From NCBI GenBank assembly GCA_002025945.1, contig MWOO01000143.1, forward strand, positions 1 to 64,000: DNA of 64,000 bases, read 5' to 3'. Source of the DNA: Prochlorococcus sp. HOT208_60m_813O14 (GTDB taxonomy: Bacteria; Cyanobacteriota; Cyanobacteriia; PCC-6307; Cyanobiaceae). Of the stretch, positions 28,649 through 36,792 are shown piece after piece; positions within the stretch are counted from its first letter, which is position 1, and every line of letters starts with the position of its first letter. The notes under the pieces were generated by a model, which saw only the letters and a program-made list of their open reading frames with translations, did no database searches and was not told where the DNA came from. The position numbers and the translations under genes were made by a program.

Positions 28649-28906
28649 GTGCGAGCAAAACCAGAAACAATAGCAAATATAATTGTCAATGAATATTGCT
28701 TCTCAAAAAAGCAAATTAAAGGAGTTGTGGAAGCTAGCCAATTTAAATGGACTTTTACATGGTCTTTTAACAAAGGTTTATTAATAGTTAATCCTCCTTT
28801 AGGAAGAGCATTAATTGAGGACGCCTTATTGAGATTTTTATTAAAAAAAGATTATGAATTAGAAGCAGGTAATGAATATAAATTGATTATTTCAGCCAAG
28901 TTTTAA
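28649..28906 (+). CDS. DUF3146-type small protein
   Basis: An 85-residue protein with GVVEASQFKWTFTWSFNKGLL, PPLGRALIEDALLRFLLKKDY and ELEAGNEYKLIISAKF. The W-x-F-x-W and LGRALI pattern resembles cyanobacterial DUF3146 proteins; no function is known. Start GTG 28649, 3 bases after pth. Its 3' end overlaps the convergent YqgF-like gene by 20 bases. Confidence 0.65.
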   Translation: MRAKPETIANIIVNEYCFSKKQIKGVVEASQFKWTFTWSFNKGLLIVNPPLGRALIEDALLRFLLKKDYELEAGNEYKLIISAKF

Positions 28907-29324
28907 TATCTATATCTTTAGAAAAAGTCAATTTCTTATTGCAGTAATCCTCCAAGATTATTAAAGCTGATATCGCATCGAGATTTTTATTGAGAATAAA
29001 AAACTCCCTAGGAATTAAAAACTTCAAACCGCTAATAGGAAAAAGTTCAAAATATCTTGCTTTTGCTCTGTAAGTAGTATTTTTCTCCTCAAAAGTTATG
29101 ATTTCTTTTTTTAAAAAAACTAGTTTTTCTCTAATAACATTACTGGTTGTACCATTACCAATAATAATTTTTGATATGTCTTCAACTGCATTTAAATGTC
29201 TGACATAATCCTCAAGTAATTCACTTTTGATAGTAATAGCCTTATAAACCTTTTTTTCGTTTATATCAGCCAAAACTAACCCACATTTATTTTTACCTGG
29301 ATCGATTGATATTAATTTAAACAT
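28887..29324 (-). CDS. YqgF/RuvX-like RNase H-fold protein
   Basis: The 145-residue protein opens FKLISIDPGKNKCGLVLAD, the first strand of an RNase H fold with Asp8, and has KIIIGNGTTSNVI and a late acidic DAISALIILEDY. It resembles the pre-16S rRNA processing nuclease/Holliday resolvase family but is divergent from canonical RuvX. It lies 6 bases after the DUF3084 gene on the same strand, after ntcA. Confidence 0.6.
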   Translation of the reverse strand: MFKLISIDPGKNKCGLVLADINEKKVYKAITIKSELLEDYVRHLNAVEDISKIIIGNGTTSNVIREKLVFLKKEIITFEEKNTTYRAKARYFELFPISGLKFLIPREFFILNKNLDAISALIILEDYCNKKLTFSKDIDIKTWLK

Positions 29325-29330
29325 GAAAGA

Positions 29331-30308
29331 TTAAAAATTAGTAATTTTTAACTCAACTATTATTGGGTCAGCTGTTTTACTATCTTTTAAAGACACAACA
29401 TCCAATTGATATTTATTACTTTGATTTATATCTAAAAAATCTCTAATTTTCTTAAAAAAATCTCCTTTTGTAGTAATTTCGTTAGCAATTGATCCTCTTA
29501 ACTTAATTTTGTCTCTGGTTTTTCTCAACAAAGTTTTAATTATTGAATTGGCATTTTTATAATCAAGATCATTTTTTTCAAGAATTTCGCTCGTAATAAC
29601 TTCTCCACTTCTTACAATAATTTTATTTTGCAGCAATTCTGGATTTACAAAAACAAAATTGTCTCCTTTCAAAACATTAGTTGCCGATTTAATTAATATG
29701 ATCCAATTACCGCCTTTGCTAGTAATTCCCTCAATTTCAGAAATGTCATTAGGTCTCCACAAAAGAATATTTTTTGTTTCTTTTTTACTAGGGATTACAA
29801 TTTTTCGAACATATAAATCTGCGCTATTGTAAATCTTCGCTAGGTTTGATTTTATATTTTGATTAGAACTAATTTCCGCAATAAATAAAGTTTGCCCTCT
29901 TTTAATAACTACATTTCCTCTCCTAAATTCTTTAACATCACTTTTTAGTTTATTTAATTCCCTTTCCTTATTATTTATCTTATCTTCAAGCTTCTTTCTT
30001 TCTTCCTGTAAAGGAATAAGCGCCTTCTTACTTTCATCCAAAGTTTTTTGTAAAAAAGGAATATCAACAAAAAGTCTTTGCCTAAATTCTTCACTAACTA
30101 AAAGCAATAATCCTATAGATATTGAACTAATAAAGCCTCCAGTTATTATCGTTACAATTGTTGCTGTTTTCTTTGGTCTTAATTTCAAGATACTAAATCT
30201 TGCTTTACCAATCTTTGTTCCTAGCAGATCACCAAATGGTGCAATTAATCCTCCCAACAATATTAAAAAAACAATTAAAATCCAGGCCACACTATTTCTT
30301 ACACTCAA
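29331..30308 (-). CDS. DUF3084 membrane-anchored coiled-coil protein
   Basis: The protein has 325 residues. Two hydrophobic segments (about 8-25 and 50-70) flank GTKIGKARFSILKLRPKKTA; a charged coiled coil follows (about 88-125, rich in Lys and Glu), then a C-terminal domain with ISEIEGITSKGGNWIIL. This is the cyanobacterial DUF3084 architecture; function unknown. It lies 21 bases downstream of ntcA on the same strand and may be in the ntcA transcript. Confidence 0.8.
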   Translation of the reverse strand: MSVRNSVAWILIVFLILLGGLIAPFGDLLGTKIGKARFSILKLRPKKTATIVTIITGGFISSISIGLLLLVSEEFRQRLFVDIPFLQKTLDESKKALIPLQEERKKLEDKINNKERELNKLKSDVKEFRRGNVVIKRGQTLFIAEISSNQNIKSNLAKIYNSADLYVRKIVIPSKKETKNILLWRPNDISEIEGITSKGGNWIILIKSATNVLKGDNFVFVNPELLQNKIIVRSGEVITSEILEKNDLDYKNANSIIKTLLRKTRDKIKLRGSIANEITTKGDFFKKIRDFLDINQSNKYQLDVVSLKDSKTADPIIVELKITNF

Positions 30309-30329
30309 TACATCATAATTAATGATGAA

Positions 30330-31064
30330 TCAATTAAATCTTTTTGCAAGAGCTATTGGGTCAAATACTGTAATCTTTTTTCTTTCAATAGTGAGGAGTC
30401 CGGATTCCTTGAGATCTCCTAATAATCTTGTGATGGTTACTCTTGTCGAACCAATTGCTTCAGCAATAGCTTGATGTGAAAGTCTCAAATCAATTGTAAT
30501 ACCTTTTTCACTTGCAACACCAAAGTCTCTGCAAAGAACCATTAAAAAGCTTACTAAACGAGAAGACATATCTCTATGAGTTAGAGTTTCAATCATTGTT
30601 TCTGTTTGCAGGATTCTACTTGAAAGACCCTGCAACAATAATAGACCTACTGATGCATCTTCCTCTATTGCCCTTAAAACAGAACTTGCTGGAGCCGTTA
30701 TCATTTCAACTCTTGTAAATGCTATAGCATGATAAAAGCGATCAGATCTATGGCCTGTCAGAAGAGATAAAACACCAAAGAGACTATTCTCTCTTAAAAG
30801 AGCAACAGTTATCTCTTCACCAGATTCGTAAACTCTCGACAACCTAACTGCTCCTCGTCTTATCAGATAAACCCTTTCAGCAGGATCACCAGGAAAAAAA
30901 ATTGTTTTTGATCTCTCGACCATCTCTGTGCTTGCACCCTCAAGACCTTTAATTACTTCCATTAAAGTTCTATTGATTGGAAAACGTTCTCCAACAGAGT
31001 TGATTTTACTTTGACCGGATTGTTGCGGACTAAAGCGGCTGAATCCTCGAGAAGCAGGTATCAT
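30330..31064 (-). CDS. ntcA: Global nitrogen regulator NtcA
   Basis: This is a 244-residue CRP-family activator. The cyclic-nucleotide-like domain ([21 protein letters not shown]) binds 2-oxoglutarate instead of cAMP. The recognition helix is within [21 protein letters not shown], the near-invariant NtcA reading head for GTA-N8-TAC. It controls nitrogen uptake genes such as amt1, also in this window (15813). An NtcA-like box with a matched -10 lies in its own promoter, consistent with autoregulation. Confidence 0.97.
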   Translation of the reverse strand: MIPASRGFSRFSPQQSGQSKINSVGERFPINRTLMEVIKGLEGASTEMVERSKTIFFPGDPAERVYLIRRGAVRLSRVYESGEEITVALLRENSLFGVLSLLTGHRSDRFYHAIAFTRVEMITAPASSVLRAIEEDASVGLLLLQGLSSRILQTETMIETLTHRDMSSRLVSFLMVLCRDFGVASEKGITIDLRLSHQAIAEAIGSTRVTITRLLGDLKESGLLTIERKKITVFDPIALAKRFN

Positions 31065-31084
31065 AAATATCTTAACTATTAGAA

Positions 31085-31126
31085 AATTTAAGAAGACACC
31101 TTGAAATATCTTGTATCAACAGTAAC
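31085..31126 (-). promoter_or_regulatory. Probable autoregulated NtcA promoter of ntcA
   Basis: On the minus strand GTTACTGTTGATAC (31126-31113) matches the NtcA consensus in five of six fixed bases (GTT-N8-TAC). After 22 bases comes TAAATT (31090-31085). The layout parallels the amt1 promoter, even to the same -10 hexamer. The predicted transcript leader is only about 14 bases. Confidence 0.65.
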
Positions 31127-31207
31127 ATTTTAAAATTCTTTTTATTTTGTTCTATGAACTTCTTTCAGCTAGTTTAAATTTGCTTAACTATTTTTTTAAG
31201 TAAAATT

Positions 31208-31253
31208 ACACTAAATGCAGTGTTACTAAATTCAAATTATACTGCATATAGTA
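31208..31253. promoter_or_regulatory. Inverted-repeat cluster upstream of the CobO-like gene
   Basis: ATGCAGT (31215-31221) and ACTGCAT (31241-31247) are perfect inverted copies. Each lies in a smaller palindrome: ACACT-N6-AGTGT (31208-31223) and TACT-N6-AGTA (31240-31253). The second is 15 bases before the ATG at 31269. It could be an operator for a dimeric repressor. No known binding protein is assigned. Confidence 0.3.
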
Positions 31254-31268
31254 AAGAAAATTAAAATA

Positions 31269-31847
31269 ATGGTAATTAGTTCATCTAATAGTTTTTCCAA
31301 AAGAAATTCTGATGTTTTAGAGATAAACAGTTCTAGAAAAATAAATTTAAAAAGATTTACACAGAATGGGCAAATTCAAATTTATCATTCTTTATATAGA
31401 GGAAGTTATTCCTCTATCATTAGAGATTGTCTAAGAAATGCTGCTCTTGGTAGAAAAGTACTGTTAGTACAATTCATGAAAGGAGGTGTAAAACAAGGGA
31501 TTGCTAATCCAGTGAAGCTTTGTGGTAATTTAACCTGGGTAAGATCATCACATTCCTTTGATCAATATAATCGTGAAGAAATTGAAGATAATCAAAAGTT
31601 AAAACATTCTATTCATGAATCCACTAGTGAATTATGGAATTTTTGCAAACAAGAATTACTTTCTGGTGAAAGTGATCAAATCATCCTTGATGAGATTTTT
31701 CTTGCTATTGATATGAATATTATTGAAAAACATGATTTGATTTCAACACTTGAAAACCGATTTATATCTGGAGATGTAATCCTTACTGGTACAGACATTC
31801 CTAAAGATTTATTATTAATGGCTAACCAAATTACTGAACTTCGTTAA
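31269..31847 (+). CDS. CobO/CobA-like P-loop protein with a degenerate P-loop
   Basis: The 192-residue protein resembles cob(I)alamin adenosyltransferase of the CobO type: GRKVLLVQFMKGG (61-73), a Walker B-like IILDEIFLAID, and a late ILTGTDIP that corresponds to the family's LTGR segment. The position of the GxGKGKT P-loop reads QIYHSLYRGSYSSI (37-50), lacking Gly-Lys-Thr, so ordinary ATP binding is doubtful. It may have another role. Divergent from ntcA; dcd follows 7 bases later. Confidence 0.65.
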   Translation: MVISSSNSFSKRNSDVLEINSSRKINLKRFTQNGQIQIYHSLYRGSYSSIIRDCLRNAALGRKVLLVQFMKGGVKQGIANPVKLCGNLTWVRSSHSFDQYNREEIEDNQKLKHSIHESTSELWNFCKQELLSGESDQIILDEIFLAIDMNIIEKHDLISTLENRFISGDVILTGTDIPKDLLLMANQITELR

Positions 31848-31854
31848 TAAAAAA

Positions 31855-32448
31855 ATGCTTAAAAACGATCTCTGGATAAACCAAAAAGCTTCTCAAGGAA
31901 TGATTAACCCCTTCCAATCAAATTTGGTGAGGCACCTAGAGCCTCATAATAAACAAAAGCCAGTTTTGAGTTATGGATGTTCATCTTATGGATATGATTT
32001 AAGACTTTCATCCAAAGAATTCCTGATATTTAGACATGTTCCGGGGACAGTCATGAACCCCAAAAAGTTTAATCCTAATAATTTAGAAAAAACTTCTTTA
32101 CATCATGATGATGATGGATCCTTTTTTATTCTTCCTGCTCACTCTTATGGTTTAGGAGTGGCTTTAGAAAAGATGAAAGTACCAGAGAATATAACTGTAA
32201 TTTGTATTGGTAAAAGTACGTACGCAAGGTTAGGAATTATAGTTAATACGACACCAGCAGAAGCAGGATGGGAAGGCCACTTAACTTTAGAGTTTAGTAA
32301 TAGTTCAGGAGCAGATTGCAGAATTTACGCTAACGAGGGTATATGCCAACTACTCTTTTTTGAAGGCGATCCTTGCTCTACAACTTATGAAGATAGAAGA
32401 GGAAAATACCAGAATCAACCAGAGAAGGTAACTCTCGCAAAAATCTAA
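31855..32448 (+). CDS. dcd: dCTP deaminase
   Basis: The 197-residue trimeric enzyme converts dCTP to dUTP, supplying dUMP for thymidylate synthesis. CSSYGYDLRLS, GKSTYARLGIIVNTTPAEAGWEGH (with the catalytic Glu) and the C-terminal tail fit. thyX starts one base after its stop, so dcd-thyX is a functional pair for dTTP supply. Confidence 0.94.
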   Translation: MLKNDLWINQKASQGMINPFQSNLVRHLEPHNKQKPVLSYGCSSYGYDLRLSSKEFLIFRHVPGTVMNPKKFNPNNLEKTSLHHDDDGSFFILPAHSYGLGVALEKMKVPENITVICIGKSTYARLGIIVNTTPAEAGWEGHLTLEFSNSSGADCRIYANEGICQLLFFEGDPCSTTYEDRRGKYQNQPEKVTLAKI

Positions 32449-32449
32449 A

Positions 32450-33082
32450 ATGAGTAAAGTTGAACTTATTTCCCTAACTCCCGATGCAGAAAAAACAATG
32501 GCTTACATTGCACGAGTTAGTAATCCAAATAATCAAAAAAATGAAGATTTTTCTAAACTATTAAGCTATTGCATTAAAAATGAACATTGGAGTGTATTTG
32601 AACAGTCATTTATGACTTTACAAATAGAAACTAACAGAGGGATTGCAGCCCAGATTTTAAGACATAGATCATTTACTTTTCAGGAATTTTCACAAAGATA
32701 TGCCGATAGTTCTCAGCTGGGGGATATTCCTCTGCCAGAGTTGAGAAGACAAGATTTTAAAAATAGGCAAAATTCTATTCCCGACCTTAATAATGATTTA
32801 AAAGAAAGATTCAATGCAAAAATTGCTTCACATTTTAAATCTGCTTCCAAATTGTATGAAGATTTACTTTCTGAAGGAATAGCTAAAGAGTGCGCAAGAT
32901 TTGTTTTACCATTAGCAACTCCTACTAGGATCTACATGTCTGGATCATGCCGATCGTGGATACATTACATTGATTTAAGATCAGCTCACGGTACCCAAAA
33001 AGAACATAAGTATATAGCCGAAAATTGCAAGTCTATTTTTAAAAAATGTTTTCCTATCGTATCAAAATCTCTAAATTGGTAA
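32450..33082 (+). CDS. thyX: Flavin-dependent thymidylate synthase
   Basis: The 210-residue enzyme makes dTMP from dUMP using FAD and NADPH. The ThyX motif appears as RHRSFTFQEFSQRYA, with HWSVFEQ earlier and SGSCRSWIHYIDLR later. It directly follows dcd. No thyA was seen here; many Prochlorococcus rely on ThyX. Convergent with the thioredoxin-like gene, 2 bases away. Confidence 0.95.
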   Translation: MSKVELISLTPDAEKTMAYIARVSNPNNQKNEDFSKLLSYCIKNEHWSVFEQSFMTLQIETNRGIAAQILRHRSFTFQEFSQRYADSSQLGDIPLPELRRQDFKNRQNSIPDLNNDLKERFNAKIASHFKSASKLYEDLLSEGIAKECARFVLPLATPTRIYMSGSCRSWIHYIDLRSAHGTQKEHKYIAENCKSIFKKCFPIVSKSLNW

Positions 33083-33084
33083 AA

Positions 33085-33633
33085 TTATCCATGACTACGA
33101 GGATTAACCTCATGATTTTTATTCTCTTTGATTACTGAAAATTCAGCATTAAGAATTTTTGAATTAGATTTGGCTTCTCTATCTAAATTGTCAATTGCAT
33201 CTCTTATCTTTATTTCTTCTTGTTTGCCAATAAGGGTAGATATTAAATTACCTTCTCTATCGAAAAGGTCTACTTGAGGAATTCCATTTACCTCATATTT
33301 TCGAATGTAATTATCCCATTTTTGATTATCAACATTTAAAAAAACAAAATTAATTTCTTCTTCATATTCCTCCTTTAAAGCCGATACTTTTGGAGCCATT
33401 TCTTTACAAACTTCACACCACTCAGCATAAAATTCCAGAAAAGTAGGCCTATTGTTTTTAAAAGCTATTTCAGGATCAACAGATAATTCTCCAAAACTCT
33501 TAAGAAGGTATGTTGATTGAAAAAAGATATTTCTTAATAAAATAAAAGAAATAATGACAAGAGATACTATTGAAATAAGTATTACTTTTAAGTTTTTATT
33601 TAAAAATGGTTTTATAGTATTAGATTGCACCAT
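33085..33633 (-). CDS. txlA: Membrane-anchored thioredoxin-like protein (TxlA/HCF164 type)
   Basis: The protein has 182 residues. One N-terminal helix (about 16-36) anchors a thioredoxin fold with FLEFYAEWCEVCKEMAPKV; the active site is WCEVC. VFLNVDNQKWDNYIRKYEVNGIPQVDLFD completes the fold with the cis-Pro. TxlA/HCF164 proteins hand reductant to lumenal targets for cytochrome b6f and photosystem assembly. The symbol is by family resemblance. Confidence 0.82.
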   Translation of the reverse strand: MVQSNTIKPFLNKNLKVILISIVSLVIISFILLRNIFFQSTYLLKSFGELSVDPEIAFKNNRPTFLEFYAEWCEVCKEMAPKVSALKEEYEEEINFVFLNVDNQKWDNYIRKYEVNGIPQVDLFDREGNLISTLIGKQEEIKIRDAIDNLDREAKSNSKILNAEFSVIKENKNHEVNPRSHG

Positions 33634-33766
33634 TAATACCTACTAACTTCGATTATTTTAAATAAGTTAAATAAATAAAGAGAATTTAAATCATTTAATT
33701 TTTAATCAACTGATAAAATTAGAATTAAATACTATGCAAAATATCTTTAATTTCTGAAATCTAATT

Positions 33767-35119
33767 ATGAAATCAATCTTTGGAACTGATGGAATAAGAG
33801 GGAAATTTAATGAGGATATATCTTATCTTTTAGCATACAAAGTTGGATATGCCCTCGGTTTAACGTTAGATAATAATAATCCAATATTGATTGGGAGAGA
33901 TACTAGAATTAGTGGAAATATTTTGCTTCAGGGGATTGCAAAGGGTATACATGCAAGTGGCAAAAAATTTATAAATCTTGGAATCTGCCCTACCCCAGCT
34001 GTTTCTTTTTTGATCAAAAAAGAAAAACTGAGCAGTGGGATTATGATATCTGCCAGTCATAATCCACCCGAATATAATGGCATAAAAATATTTGATCATA
34101 ATGGTAAAAAAATTACCAAACAATTTGAAAAAAAAATTCAAACATTAGTTGAAGATTCAATTCACACTAGATCAGATCCTAATGAAGAAATCTCTTTAAC
34201 AACAAATAAAGAGCTTATGGATATTTATGTGGAAAGTCTAATCAAAACTATGGGAGGAGAAAATTTAAGCGGTATGAAAATAATATTGGATACATGTTAC
34301 GGATCAGCAACAACCTGTGCAAAAAAAATCTTTCAAAATCTTGGTGCAGATGTAAAAGTTATCAATAATTCTAAAAATGGGTTAAAAATTAATAAAAATT
34401 GTGGTTCTACGAACCTCGAACCATTAAAAAAAGCATTAAAAGAGAATCCTGCAGATATGGGATTTAGCTTCGATGGAGATGCAGATAGAGTAATTGGCAT
34501 AGATTCCATAGGTAATGTATTGGATGGAGATCATATTCTTTTTCTTTGGGGTAGTGAACTTAAAGAACAAAAAATTCTCAATAATAATTTACTAATCTCA
34601 ACTCAAATGGCAAATTTAGGTTTTGAAAAAGCTTGGAACAAAATTGGTGGAATTTTATATAGAACTGATGTTGGAGATAAATTCGTGTATGACGCAATTA
34701 AGGAAAAAAAAGCTGTTTTAGGAGGTGAACAGTCGGGGCATATACTTTCAAATATAAATAACTTTTCCGGAGATGGAATATTAACTGCTCTTCAAATTGC
34801 TAAATACTGTAAAAAGAAAAGTATTACTTTAAATGATTGGCTTAAAAATAGTTTCGAACCATACCCTCAGAAACTTACCAACATTAATTTAGATTTTAAT
34901 ATCAATAAAATAAATCAAAAAACAAAAGACTTAATAAATCAAACAATCGAAAATTATCAGGAAATATACTCAGACAATTGTAGAGTTTACATAAGGCCTA
35001 GCGGCACAGAACCCCTAATAAGAGTACTTGTGGAAGCCAAAGATCAGAATAAGGTTTATCATTTATCAAACGAAATAACAAATAAACTCAGTTTAGAAAT
35101 CAATAAAATTGTGAGTTAA
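33767..35119 (+). CDS. glmM: Phosphoglucosamine mutase
   Basis: The 450-residue enzyme converts glucosamine-6-phosphate to the 1-phosphate for UDP-GlcNAc, peptidoglycan and lipopolysaccharide. The GlmM-type loop [16 protein letters not shown] (94-109, phosphoserine Ser97), DGDADR, GGEQSGH and [11 protein letters not shown] are all present. The IFGTDGIRG start is diagnostic of GlmM compared with the mutase at 701. Convergent with trmB, 7 bases away. Confidence 0.95.
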   Translation: MKSIFGTDGIRGKFNEDISYLLAYKVGYALGLTLDNNNPILIGRDTRISGNILLQGIAKGIHASGKKFINLGICPTPAVSFLIKKEKLSSGIMISASHNPPEYNGIKIFDHNGKKITKQFEKKIQTLVEDSIHTRSDPNEEISLTTNKELMDIYVESLIKTMGGENLSGMKIILDTCYGSATTCAKKIFQNLGADVKVINNSKNGLKINKNCGSTNLEPLKKALKENPADMGFSFDGDADRVIGIDSIGNVLDGDHILFLWGSELKEQKILNNNLLISTQMANLGFEKAWNKIGGILYRTDVGDKFVYDAIKEKKAVLGGEQSGHILSNINNFSGDGILTALQIAKYCKKKSITLNDWLKNSFEPYPQKLTNINLDFNINKINQKTKDLINQTIENYQEIYSDNCRVYIRPSGTEPLIRVLVEAKDQNKVYHLSNEITNKLSLEINKIVS

Positions 35120-35126
35120 TTATGAG

Positions 35127-35756
35127 TCAAATTTTTATATAAATACTCTCAAAAATATCAAGATCATTTAAAATTGCATATTTTTCCCTATTTGTTTGAA
35201 GTTTATTTGGATTAAAACTATCAGAATAATGAAGATCTTTATTATCTATTTTTTTAAAATTTAAATTACTTGATATGGTGCTATCCATATAATCCAATAA
35301 ATCTCTCACATCAGTTTTAATAAAAATATGTGATCCTTTTTGCATTAAAGTTGAGAGGATATTAATTAAATTTGGCTGAATTATACGCCTTTTATAATGT
35401 CTCTTCTTAAACCAGGGATCGGGGAAATTAAAAGAAATACTTTTTAAAGTTTTGATTATAAATTCACTTTGGAAATCATTAATAATATTACTGGCATTAC
35501 CAAATATAAAAGATAAATTTTTGATTTCTTTTTCTTCCACTTTTGATTTAGCTGTTTTAACTAATCTCTCACGTATTTCAATTCCTAAATAATTCCAATG
35601 AGTATTAGATAGAGCTAGATCGAATAAAAAATCACCAGCAGCACAACCTATATCCAGATGAAGATTCAATTTAGGATCATCAAACATTTGCATCAAAGAG
35701 GGGATTTTCTCAATTTGATCAAAATTACTACTGAGGGGATTAACATGTTGTCTCAT
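35127..35756 (-). CDS. trmB: tRNA (guanine-N7-)-methyltransferase
   Basis: The 209-residue SAM enzyme methylates guanine 46 of t[17 protein letters not shown] is the SAM-binding loop, and [17 protein letters not shown] is the TrmB signature. Start ATG 35756. Length is typical. It stands alone on this strand between glmM and the DUF3177 gene. Confidence 0.94.
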   Translation of the reverse strand: MRQHVNPLSSNFDQIEKIPSLMQMFDDPKLNLHLDIGCAAGDFLFDLALSNTHWNYLGIEIRERLVKTAKSKVEEKEIKNLSFIFGNASNIINDFQSEFIIKTLKSISFNFPDPWFKKRHYKRRIIQPNLINILSTLMQKGSHIFIKTDVRDLLDYMDSTISSNLNFKKIDNKDLHYSDSFNPNKLQTNREKYAILNDLDIFESIYIKI

Positions 35757-35877
35757 GAAATTATCGATTTATCTCTAAGAAATAACAGAAGATGAATAAT
35801 ATTCATTACTATGACAATTTTAAGTTAAAAAGTAACAATTTGATGTTTAATAATTATGTATATAAAAAGAAAAAGTT

Positions 35878-36501
35878 TTGAACGTTCTTAATCAACTTTC
35901 TGTTTGGCTATCTTTTCAACTTTCAATAATTTTCTTTATTGGCATTCCTATTTCATTATTCTTATGGTCAATAAAAAAAAAGAATAAAGCTGTAAATAAA
36001 CTTCTATCTATTTATTGGAAAATATCCCTTTTATTTTTTATAAGCCTTTTACTGTTAATAGGTAATTACAGTTATGCACTTATAATTACGAATGTTTCAA
36101 CATTATTAATGACTATTTCAGTTTGGTTTTGGAATGACATAAACGATGAATTAAAAGAATATAACTTTTCTTTCTCCCTTATCACAACGACAAAAGTTTG
36201 GAGATGGTCGCTAACTTTTATATCTTCTAATTTCTTGATTCAAAGTTTAAAAAATTTTAGCTGCTTTGCTGCTATTAATTCGGATGCGTGTGAAATTTGG
36301 CTTCAACCTTCTTCAAATTTGTATATCATTATCAAAAATTTATTTAATTTTTTCTTCGGGGCTAATTTTACGCAACCAATAGCAAAATTTTTAGGATTGT
36401 TTTCATTTTTGATATACATTATAGGCTTAATTCAATGGTCAATAATCAAATTACCTAAAAATGGAAGAAACTCTTGCTTCTCAGAAATTGGCAGATTTTG
36501 A
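35878..36501 (+). CDS. DUF3177 family membrane protein
   Basis: The 207-residue protein has about five hydrophobic segments, with SIYWKISLLFFISLLLLIGNYS and SDACEIWLQPSSNLY among them. It matches cyanobacterial DUF3177 membrane proteins of unknown function. Start TTG 35878. Its last 41 bases overlap another reading frame that opens at ATG 36461, described separately. Confidence 0.7.
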   Translation: MNVLNQLSVWLSFQLSIIFFIGIPISLFLWSIKKKNKAVNKLLSIYWKISLLFFISLLLLIGNYSYALIITNVSTLLMTISVWFWNDINDELKEYNFSFSLITTTKVWRWSLTFISSNFLIQSLKNFSCFAAINSDACEIWLQPSSNLYIIIKNLFNFFFGANFTQPIAKFLGLFSFLIYIIGLIQWSIIKLPKNGRNSCFSEIGRF

Positions 36502-36672
36502 TCTTATAAATAATCTAGAAAAATAAGTTCAGAAATACCTAATAGGATCCTTAAACCAGAAGAATTCATACCAAAAGAAAATTACAAGGAAAAATTAGAA
36601 ATAATAGTTTTCAAACGTTTAAGTAGTTCTTCAACTCATCCAATTGAAATGGATTTAGAAAAAAATGTATAG
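36461..36672 (+). pseudogene. Small gene split by a one-base frameshift
   Basis: Frame one starts ATG 36461 (MEETLASQKLADFDLINNLE, then K) and stops at 36524-36526. A second frame, open from 36514, continues ISSEIPNRILKPEEFIPKEN, then YKEKLEIIVFKRLSSSSTHP, to a stop at 36670. The two join exactly if the five-A run at about 36519-36523 held six, giving a 70-residue charged protein. I do not recognise the family. Either a real frameshift or a homopolymer sequencing/assembly error explains it. Confidence 0.5.
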
Positions 36673-36792
36673 GATTTATTTATTTATACACTTAAGTACT
36701 TTAACTTTATAAAGCACCCTTAAAAGAAACCAAGGATTACTTTTAAGAGAAAATCGAAACTCAGTTTTCTTTCTGAATCAAAAAAACTGGAT

